Shown here: one piece after another, positions 1 to 5,047 of the stretch
How positions within the stretch are numbered: the stretch's first letter is position 1
How the letters are laid out: every line of letters starts with the position of its first letter
From: Saprospiraceae bacterium
Lineage (GTDB): Bacteria > Bacteroidota > Bacteroidia > Chitinophagales > Saprospiraceae
NCBI GenBank assembly: GCA_017995875.1
Contig: JAGOIB010000097.1
Location: 1 to 6,054, forward strand
DNA length: 6,054 bases
Direction: 5' to 3'
Notes under the pieces: model-generated
The model's input: only the letters and a program-made list of their open reading frames with translations
Database searches by the model: none
Told to the model about the DNA's origin: nothing
Position numbers and translations under genes: made by a program

Positions 1-2841
1 GGTCATCAGGCTATCTATATGTTTGATTTCATTTACAAGAATTGTATCGTCTTTAACCCGCTCTTTATAATTGTTGAGCTGGGATCGTATATCTCTGATG
101 TCGATGATGGCCTCATGAGCCTCTGTGATTTTATCCCGGACTTCGCTTGCAAAATCATGGTATAGCATATAGTCAGCAGGGGTAGCAGATGACCTCGGAT
201 CCTTCAGAAGAGTAAATGTCTTTTGTTGGATAGTATCGTTGTAATTAATTTCAACTTTGTATTCTCCCGGAATCGCCATTGGCCCGCCCATTTCAGCCGC
301 CCACATCACCATACCATCAAAACGTTTTGCAGGCGAGTAACGCAGGTTCCAGTTAAACTTATTGATTCCTTTCTTAGGTGTCAACTGATATGCTTTTTCT
401 TTATGATCGGTGCTATATTTTACAATGGTATCGCCGTTCATTTCAAATAATGTGATGGACAACGTGTCTTCTTTTTTTATATCGGTTGGTAAATTGTAAA
501 AAGCCATTAAACCACCGGCATAGTTCGTTCCTGTCTCTTCGCTTTTATAGGATGCCCCAGTCATACGATAGGAATTGGCAGGTTGAAACAATTGGAATTT
601 TCCTTTTGGCGCAGAAAGGAGTTGATGCACCTGGGCAAGATCATCCATGATCCAAAAACTTCGCCCCTGGGTAGCTGCAATCAGGTTGTTGTTTTTTATC
701 GCAAGGTCTGTGATAGGCACTATAGGCAGATTAAGTTGGAATGGCTGCCAGTGATCACCATCATCAAAACTGATATACATTCCGGATTCTGTTCCGGCAT
801 AAAGAGTCCCTTTAGCTTCGGGATCAGAGCGAATCACACGGGTGAAATGATTGTCATCAATTCCAGTGTTAATATACTGCCAGGTTTGTCCATAATCTTT
901 TGTCCTTAACAGATATGGTTTGTAATCACCGGACTTATACATAGTCGCTGCCACATAGCAACCTCCATCTGAATGTGGATCAGGTTCGAGGCTATTAATC
1001 TGAATCCACTCAGGCAAAAAAGAAGGTGTAACGTTTTTCCAGTTGGCACCCCCATCCTGCGATACATGAATCAGCCCATCATCACTTCCAGTCCACAATA
1101 AGTCCTTGACTCTTGGACTTTCAGCAGCAGCGAAAATAGTACAGTAATATTCGACAGTAGTATTGTCTTTGGTGATTGGCCCACCCGAAGAGTGAAGTTT
1201 AGAGGTATCATTTCTTGTCAGATCAGGACTGATCTCTTTCCAGGATTGGCCCTCATTGGTGGTGACATGAAGATGGTTTGAGGCAGTATATAATTTCTTT
1301 GGATCATGTGGTGAAAAGAAAATGGGAAAATTCCACTGGAATCTGTAATGGGCACTTTCCGCACCATGTCCCAGCGTAATATCTGGCCATACATCAACCC
1401 CACGATTCAACTGGGCATCATGATTATATCGATCAATGACGCCAAGATAACAACCACCATATACGATATCATCATTCATTGGATCAACCGCTATATGCCC
1501 ACACTCGCATCCTGCTGTGGGTTCCCAGTCATCTTCACCAATACCACCACCACCTGTACGATGAGCAATCCGGACAGTGCTGTTGTCTTGCTGCGCTCCA
1601 TAAATCCTATAGGGGAAATGATTGTCCGTAGTAACGCGGTAAAACTGTGCTGTTGGCTGATTGTGGTACGTTGACCAATGCCCTCCGCCATCAAAGCTCA
1701 CCTGCGCACCTCCATCGTCACCAATAATCATACGGTCAGGATCGTCAGGATCAATCCACAGATCATGATGATCACCATGATTTGCGTAAGATGCTGTGAA
1801 TGTTTTGCCGCCATCTTTTGATTTATGGTACGACACATTGACCACATAGACGATATCTTCTGATTTGGGGTCGGCATAGATCCGGGAATAATACCACGCC
1901 CGTTGCCGAAGATCGCGTTCACTATTCACTTTATTCCAGGTCTTTCCACCATCATCAGATCTGTACACTCCTCCATCTTCATTTTCGATAATAGCCCAGA
2001 GTCTGTTACTATTGACAGGACTTACCGTGATGCCAGAGATTCCCCAAATACCTTTTGGAAATCCTTTGTTTGCAGAAATATTTTGCCATGTTTCACCTCC
2101 ATCTTTACTTTTCCAGAGTGCGGAGCCTTCACCACCGCTGCTCATTTCGTATGGATTACGGCGTACTCTCCATGTTGATGCATAAAGGATCCTCGAATTA
2201 TTTGGATCAATGATCAGGTCAACGGCTCCAGCAGATTCGTTTACAAAAAGTGTTTGCTTCCAGTTTTTCCCACCATCAGTTGATTTGTAGATGCCTCTTT
2301 CTTTTGTGTCTTTAAAAAGATCACCAAGTACTGCTGCGTACACAATATCAGGATTGTCGGGATTCACTCTGATCCTCGGTATGTGATTTGCTTTTTCAAG
2401 GCCGGATTTCTCCCAGGTTTCACCGGCATCTGTTGACTTCCACATGCCGTATCCGTATGATACATTGCCGCGCATAGTCTGTTCGCCACCGCCAACATAG
2501 ATGACGTTGTTATCCGAAGGTGCCACTTCAACAGCTCCAATACTTCCGCCAAAAAAACCATCGGAAATATTTTGCCAGGTCTGGCCACCATTCAGTGTTT
2601 TCCATACCCCGCCACCTGTTGAACCGAAATAATAAAGATTTGGCTTTCCTCTTACGCCGGTAACGGAAGCTGATCTGCCTCCACGAAAGGGGCCAATATT
2701 CCGCCATTCTAACCCTCCAAAGAGTGATGTATCAACAGGCGTATAAGCCGGAGGAACCTTTGCACCCTTGTTTTTCTGGGCTGTAAGTAGGCTAGTTGAG
2801 CAGATAAGTAGTAAGAAGAATGAAACTATTCTAGAAGTCAT
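1..2841 (-). CDS. Secreted Asp-box (BNR) beta-propeller protein, VPS10/sortilin-like; 3' end beyond the window
   Basis: One uninterrupted minus-strand frame of 947 codons runs from ATG at 2841 to the window edge without a stop. The N-terminus (MTSRIVSFFLLLICSTSLLTAQ) is a signal peptide with likely cleavage after A21, so the product is exported. Eleven Asp-box motifs (S/T-x-D/N-x-G-x-x-W/F) are visible near residues 82, 136, 187, 245, 295, 341, 382, 527, 594, 647 and 691, for example STDGGKNW and SDDGGKTW. This spacing implies about two beta-propellers, as in VPS10/sortilin-like bacterial proteins. FRGGR (52-56) follows the signal peptide. From about residue 745 the Asp-boxes stop and a beta-rich segment reaches a DPR motif (881-883), followed by a charged, probably helical stretch. 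Family members are commonly about 1000-1100 residues, so I infer that 50-150 are missing. They are often annotated as glycosyl hydrolases, but I see no sialidase signature and would not assign an enzyme activity. Any C-terminal secretion tag lies outside the window. Confidence 0.9.
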   Translation of the reverse strand, partial: MTSRIVSFFLLLICSTSLLTAQKNKGAKVPPAYTPVDTSLFGGLEWRNIGPFRGGRSASVTGVRGKPNLYYFGSTGGGVWKTLNGGQTWQNISDGFFGGSIGAVEVAPSDNNVIYVGGGEQTMRGNVSYGYGMWKSTDAGETWEKSGLEKANHIPRIRVNPDNPDIVYAAVLGDLFKDTKERGIYKSTDGGKNWKQTLFVNESAGAVDLIIDPNNSRILYASTWRVRRNPYEMSSGGEGSALWKSKDGGETWQNISANKGFPKGIWGISGITVSPVNSNRLWAIIENEDGGVYRSDDGGKTWNKVNSERDLRQRAWYYSRIYADPKSEDIVYVVNVSYHKSKDGGKTFTASYANHGDHHDLWIDPDDPDRMIIGDDGGAQVSFDGGGHWSTYHNQPTAQFYRVTTDNHFPYRIYGAQQDNSTVRIAHRTGGGGIGEDDWEPTAGCECGHIAVDPMNDDIVYGGCYLGVIDRYNHDAQLNRGVDVWPDITLGHGAESAHYRFQWNFPIFFSPHDPKKLYTASNHLHVTTNEGQSWKEISPDLTRNDTSKLHSSGGPITKDNTTVEYYCTIFAAAESPRVKDLLWTGSDDGLIHVSQDGGANWKNVTPSFLPEWIQINSLEPDPHSDGGCYVAATMYKSGDYKPYLLRTKDYGQTWQYINTGIDDNHFTRVIRSDPEAKGTLYAGTESGMYISFDDGDHWQPFQLNLPIVPITDLAIKNNNLIAATQGRSFWIMDDLAQVHQLLSAPKGKFQLFQPANSYRMTGASYKSEETGTNYAGGLMAFYNLPTDIKKEDTLSITLFEMNGDTIVKYSTDHKEKAYQLTPKKGINKFNWNLRYSPAKRFDGMVMWAAEMGGPMAIPGEYKVEINYNDTIQQKTFTLLKDPRSSATPADYMLYHDFASEVRDKITEAHEAIIDIRDIRSQLNNYKERVKDDTILVNEIKHIDSLMT

Positions 2842-2855
2842 ATGCGTAGTAATGA

Positions 2856-2863
2856 TACTTTTG
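2856..2863 (+). promoter_or_regulatory. Candidate -7 element (TACTTTTG) for the DUF4403-like gene
   Basis: TACTTTTG matches the Bacteroidota -7 consensus TAnnTTTG at every specified base and lies 23 bp before the GTG start at 2887. Transcription would begin near 2870, giving a short A-rich leader of about 17 nt with no Shine-Dalgarno sequence, which is normal in this phylum. No clear -33 TTTG is present, which lowers confidence. The element lies only 15 bp inside the start of the divergent propeller gene. Confidence 0.35.
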
Positions 2864-2867
2864 GCTT

Positions 2868-2875
2868 GAAAAATA
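2868..2875 (-). promoter_or_regulatory. Candidate -7 element for the propeller gene
   Basis: Read on the minus strand the sequence is TATTTTTC, which matches the Bacteroidota -7 consensus TAnnTTTG except for the last base. It would start a transcript about 20 nt before the ATG at 2841. I see no TTTG at the expected -33 distance, and the upstream leader has no Shine-Dalgarno sequence, so this is a weak call. Confidence 0.22.
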
Positions 2876-2886
2876 GACAATAAAGC

Positions 2887-3462
2887 GTGAAACTGGAATT
2901 TTCTCATTTATCTGATGCTGATTGTTCATGTCTCCAGATAGAAGTCCTGGTCAATGAATCTTGGATAGACCAATTTCTGGACAAAAATGAACTGGTCATT
3001 CCAATAAGCGAGCAATATAGCCTCCATAATCTTAAAATAAATCTTGAAGAAGGTAAGCTTACACTTCAGGCTGACATAAAAGAAAAAGAAGGCTCAGCTA
3101 TCAGCATCACCTGCCTGCCGAAATGGGATGTAACTCATCAACGAATCTTGCTGGAAGAACTGGCGATAAAGACTCGTAGTAAAAATATCTTCCTCAAAAG
3201 TGCGGGCTGGTTTGCCAAAACATTTATGGGAGCAAAAATTGATAAGAAAATAGAAGAGGCAACCAATCAATTGTATGCTAAACAAATGCAGAGTATTCTT
3301 TCAGATGGGGTCACAATCCCTTTTCCGCATGGTGGTAGTGCAAGTGTTTTGGTGAGAGCTCTTACCATCAATGAAATGGTATTTGTAGATCATAGTATAA
3401 AGGTCAAAGCCATGATAGATGGGTATTGGCAACTTCATCTTTCAGGCACTGAAGAAGGCTAA
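2887..3462 (+). CDS. Short protein resembling the C-terminal part of DUF4403; function unknown
   Basis: The gene encodes 191 residues from a GTG start. An in-frame TAA at 2881-2883 rules out a longer protein, and the next in-frame Met is more than 100 codons downstream, so GTG is the only reasonable start. The central and C-terminal part alternates hydrophobic beta strands with one amphipathic helix. In order: LEEGKLTLQADIKEKEG (about 53-69), PKWD near 78, a strand ending in RSKNIFLKSAGWFAKTFMG, a Lys/Glu-rich helix (IDKKIEEATNQLYAKQM), then paired strands with VRALTINEM and a closing GYWQLHLSG. From memory this order resembles the C-terminal region of DUF4403 proteins, which look like lipid-binding SMP/TULIP-type folds. 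That assignment is inference. Full-length DUF4403 proteins are roughly 400-500 residues and usually exported. This one has no signal peptide, lipobox or membrane segment, so it may be cytosolic or a remnant. It is divergent from the propeller gene and convergent with the kinase gene. Confidence 0.8.
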   Translation: MKLEFSHLSDADCSCLQIEVLVNESWIDQFLDKNELVIPISEQYSLHNLKINLEEGKLTLQADIKEKEGSAISITCLPKWDVTHQRILLEELAIKTRSKNIFLKSAGWFAKTFMGAKIDKKIEEATNQLYAKQMQSILSDGVTIPFPHGGSASVLVRALTINEMVFVDHSIKVKAMIDGYWQLHLSGTEEG

Positions 3463-3519
3463 GGCTGAGGCGAAGGTGAAGGTAAAAAAGGCTAAAGAGG
3501 CGTAAGAGGCTAAAGAGGC
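3455..3519 (+). repeat. Purine-rich degenerate tandem repeat at the 3' end of the DUF4403-like gene
   Basis: Two phases are visible. Positions 3455-3484 are five hexamers of the form RAGGYD (AAGGCT, AAGGCT, GAGGCG, AAGGTG, AAGGTA). Positions 3490-3516 are three 9-mers (GGCTAAAGA, GGCGTAAGA, GGCTAAAGA) followed by a further GGC. The stop codon TAA at 3460-3462 spans the junction of the first two hexamers, so the array starts inside the coding sequence. TAA recurs in later units. The 9-mer GCGTAAGAG at 3500-3508 is the exact reverse complement of the CTCTTACGC repeated in the array at 3634-3689. Confidence 0.75.
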
Positions 3520-3633
3520 ATATTTGTAAAATTGAAGTCCCCTATAGGGGATTTAGGGGCAAAAAGATTGAAAGGCAATGCAATTGATTTGAAATATTAA
3601 AGGAGTGATAACACACACACTTTCCACCCACAC
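3520..3633. other. Convergent intergenic spacer with no gene
   Basis: Apart from the palindrome at 3538-3551 this stretch is AT-rich, with a short (AC)5 run at 3611-3620 and a CCACCCACAC stretch beside it. I see no credible start codon with a protein-like frame and no tRNA or other structured RNA. The nominal frame beginning at GTG 3605 runs through the repeat array and antisense to the kinase gene. Confidence 0.6.
3538..3551. repeat. Perfect 14-bp palindrome TCCCCTATAGGGGA
   Basis: TCCCCTATAGGGGA is its own reverse complement and can form a hairpin with a 5-bp GC-rich stem and TATA loop. It is followed by a second GGGG after ATTTA (GGGGATTTAGGGG). It lies in the convergent gap between the DUF4403-like and kinase genes, where a bidirectional terminator would be expected, but no U-run follows on either strand. 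It may be an interspersed intergenic element or a protein-binding site. Confidence 0.5.
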
Positions 3634-3689
3634 TTCTTACGCTCTTACGCTCTTACGCTCTTACGTTCTTACGTTCTTACGCTCTTACA
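3634..3689 (-). repeat. Seven-copy 8-bp tandem array (YTCTTACG) at the 3' end of the kinase gene
   Basis: Seven contiguous units without gaps: TTCTTACG, CTCTTACG three times, TTCTTACG twice, and a diverged CTCTTACA. On the minus strand, in the direction of the kinase gene, the unit reads CGTAAGAG. The kinase stop codon TAA (3685-3687) lies in the first unit read. Because the unit length is not a multiple of three, TAA occurs in all three minus-strand frames within 24 bp (3685, 3677, 3669). Confidence 0.9.
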
Positions 3690-4335
3690 AGCGTAGGCTA
3701 ATGCGATGTAGCCCGGGCCTGTACTCTTTGAAGATGATATATTCAATCTCCTCAAGATGCGCAGGATTGAAGACAAAATCTATATCCTCTATATCCACAA
3801 TAACAATTGGATAGGAAGTCTGACTATAGAAAAATTCAAAATAGGAATCCTGAATGTTTTTTAGATAGGTTGCAGTGATACTGTGTTCATATCCCCGGTC
3901 CCGGAGGTTGATTTGTTGGAGTAATTTTTCTGGTGTCCTGTGCAGATAAATTAATAAATCAGGATTTGGGGAGGTGGCGTTAAGGATATTGAAGAGCCGC
4001 TGGAATAGCCTGTATTCTTTTTCATCCAGGTTTTTACGGGCGAAAATCAGCGTCTTCCAGAAGCTGTAATCGGCTAGCGTGAAATCAAAAAAAAGATCCT
4101 TCTGGAGAGTTATCTGAGACAATTGTTTATGACGCTCAGCCATAAAAAACAATTCAACTGTAAAAGCAAACCTTTCAGGATTTTGGTAGAAAAAGGGCAG
4201 GAATGGATTGTCATCAAATTCTTCAAGGACAAGCTGAACAGGATACTTCTTCGACAGGAGTTCGCATAGGCTGGTTTTGCCTGAACCAATATTGCCTTCA
4301 ATGCAGATGTATTTGTAAGGATTAGTCTTGTTCAT
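3685..4335 (-). CDS. Deoxynucleoside kinase (dNK family)
   Basis: The 216-residue product starts at ATG 4335. It has a P-loop GNIGSGKT at residues 14-21 close to the N-terminus, as in the deoxynucleoside kinase family that phosphorylates deoxynucleosides in salvage to dNMP. The acidic pair EE at 38-39 precedes the substrate-binding helix ERFAFTVELFFMAERHKQL (54-72). The position of the usual DRS motif reads DFTLADYSFWKTLIFA (84-99), like the D-Y variant I recall from Bacteroidota homologues. PDLLIYL (125-131) is the strand before the lid, and RDRGYE (145-150) carries lid arginines and the conserved Glu. The length is normal for the bacterial family. The start overlaps the 3' end of folK by 14 bp in another frame, so the two genes are probably translationally coupled. 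Substrate preference (dA, dG, dC or T) cannot be read from the sequence. The final residues and the stop codon run into the 8-bp array. Confidence 0.9.
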   Translation of the reverse strand: MNKTNPYKYICIEGNIGSGKTSLCELLSKKYPVQLVLEEFDDNPFLPFFYQNPERFAFTVELFFMAERHKQLSQITLQKDLFFDFTLADYSFWKTLIFARKNLDEKEYRLFQRLFNILNATSPNPDLLIYLHRTPEKLLQQINLRDRGYEHSITATYLKNIQDSYFEFFYSQTSYPIVIVDIEDIDFVFNPAHLEEIEYIIFKEYRPGLHRISLRL

Positions 4336-4825
4336 CCGCGTTGAATATATATACTTCTCCTGTATCCCGGCAATCGAGGTAAAGTTCTTCGATGGTTTTT
4401 CCCATTTTCGGATGTATAAATTCAGGTATCAAATCCATCAATGGAACCAATACAAAATTGCGTGTGTGCAAAAGGGGGTGGGGGATCGTCAAATCAGGTT
4501 TTTCCAATACGAGGTCACCACAAAACAGAATGTCAATATCAATATGGCGTGCATGCCATTTTTCATTGGGCAAGCGGCCGGCCTTAATCTCAATATTCCG
4601 TAGAGCATTTAAGACTTCATTTGGTGCTTTAGCGGAGGAGACTTCCAGTACACGGTTGAGAAACCAAGGCTGGTCTTCATAGCCCCAGGGCTGGGTTTCA
4701 TAAGTACCACTTTTTCGCTTGATGATACCTACTTCTTCACCAATCAACTTTTCAGCCAGGGAAAGCTGATGCTCCCGTTCGCCGAGGTTACTGCCTGTGA
4801 TTAAATGGTAGATAAGGTTCTTCAT
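4322..4825 (-). CDS. folK: 2-amino-4-hydroxy-6-hydroxymethyldihydropteridine pyrophosphokinase (HPPK)
   Basis: FolK transfers pyrophosphate from ATP to 6-hydroxymethyl-7,8-dihydropterin, the step before dihydropteroate synthase in folate synthesis; it is cytosolic. The 167-residue product has the family's N-terminal GSNLG (11-15), SGTYETQPWG (39-48) with DQPWFLN after it, GR at 83-84, the catalytic and metal-binding stretch WHARHIDIDIL (90-100), and PHPLLHTRNFVLVPL (115-129). By alignment from memory with E. coli HPPK, R84 and R93 match R82 and R92, and D96 and D98 match the Mg-binding D95 and D97. A second E. coli loop arginine (R84) is replaced here by P86. I chose ATG 4825 because the family begins directly before the LITGSNLG strand. 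The longer TTG frame at 4879 adds 18 unrelated residues and overlaps a promoter-like sequence. It overlaps the kinase gene at its 3' end. Confidence 0.95.
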   Translation of the reverse strand: MKNLIYHLITGSNLGEREHQLSLAEKLIGEEVGIIKRKSGTYETQPWGYEDQPWFLNRVLEVSSAKAPNEVLNALRNIEIKAGRLPNEKWHARHIDIDILFCGDLVLEKPDLTIPHPLLHTRNFVLVPLMDLIPEFIHPKMGKTIEELYLDCRDTGEVYIFNADEQD

Positions 4826-4847
4826 TGGGAGGAAAGCATCCGAAAGG

Positions 4848-4880
4848 TAAAGATATTTGTCCTGATCCTCCGGCACCAAA
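4848..4880 (-). promoter_or_regulatory. Candidate Bacteroidota-type promoter for folK and the kinase gene
   Basis: On the minus strand TTTG (4880-4877) is followed after 21 bp by TATCTTTA (4855-4848). These resemble the -33 TTTG and -7 TAnnTTTG elements of Bacteroidota promoters, with one mismatch at the last base of the -7. Transcription would start near 4841 and leave a leader of about 15 nt before ATG 4825. There is no Shine-Dalgarno sequence. The placement supports ATG 4825 over the upstream TTG start. Confidence 0.45.
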
Positions 4881-4881
4881 A

Positions 4882-4909
4882 ATTTCCATTCATTTTATCC
4901 CATGGAAAT
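4882..4909. repeat. 8-bp inverted repeat upstream of the folK promoter
   Basis: ATTTCCAT (4882-4889) and ATGGAAAT (4902-4909) are exact inverted copies separated by 12 bp. Read on the minus strand, the second arm runs directly into a T-run (GGAAATTTTTGG), so it could be a weak intrinsic terminator for the methyltransferase gene. It also abuts the candidate -33 element at 4877-4880, a place where an operator would sit. The stem is AT-rich, so neither role is secure. Confidence 0.4.
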
Positions 4910-4970
4910 CAAGGCATTTCAAATAGTAGCGACTACGTTTCTAAATGCTACCTTTTACCGACTTATAGGC
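4910..4970. other. Short intergenic stretch with small dyads, no gene
   Basis: This segment contains GTAGCGACTAC (4926-4936, a 4-bp dyad around CGA) and a GTAGC/GCTAC pair (4926-4930 and 4947-4951). No coding frame or RNA gene is apparent. It may be part of an interspersed intergenic element, which cannot be judged from one copy. Confidence 0.35.
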
Positions 4971-5047
4971 AACAACTAACTGCCAACTACTAACTGCCAA
5001 CTGCCAACTACTAACTACTAACTGCTAACTTCTAACTTCTAACTTTC
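4971..5047 (-). repeat. Eleven-unit 7-bp tandem array (AACTNCY) at the 3' end of the methyltransferase gene
   Basis: Eleven contiguous heptamers: AACAACT, AACTGCC, AACTACT, AACTGCC twice, AACTACT twice, AACTGCT, AACTTCT twice, AACTTTC. The first and last are the most diverged. Read along the methyltransferase gene, the units give GTTAG repeatedly. The array covers the final codons (KVRS) and supplies the TAG stop at 5032-5034. Since seven is not a multiple of three, TAG occurs in all three minus-strand frames within 17 bp (5039, 5032, 5025). Confidence 0.9.

Noticed and set aside
223..2178. Several plus-strand open frames (for example 223-450, 583-909, 1348-1674, 1903-2178)
   Set aside because: They lie antisense to the continuous propeller frame, have odd compositions and no recognisable domains; the minus-strand frame explains the DNA fully.
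3538..3551. Palindrome as a rho-independent terminator
   Set aside because: The stem is only 5 bp and no U-run follows on either strand.
3605..3814. Plus-strand frame starting at GTG 3605
   Set aside because: Its translation is the 8-bp repeat (LLRSYVLTFLRSY) followed by antisense of the kinase gene.
4328..4682. Plus-strand open frames opposite folK
   Set aside because: They are antisense shadows of a confidently identified gene.
4826..4879. Extended folK start at TTG 4879
   Set aside because: The 18 added residues do not fit the family N-terminus and the region carries the candidate promoter.
3634..5047. Tandem arrays as CRISPR
   Set aside because: Units are 7-8 bp and contiguous with no spacers; no cas genes are present.
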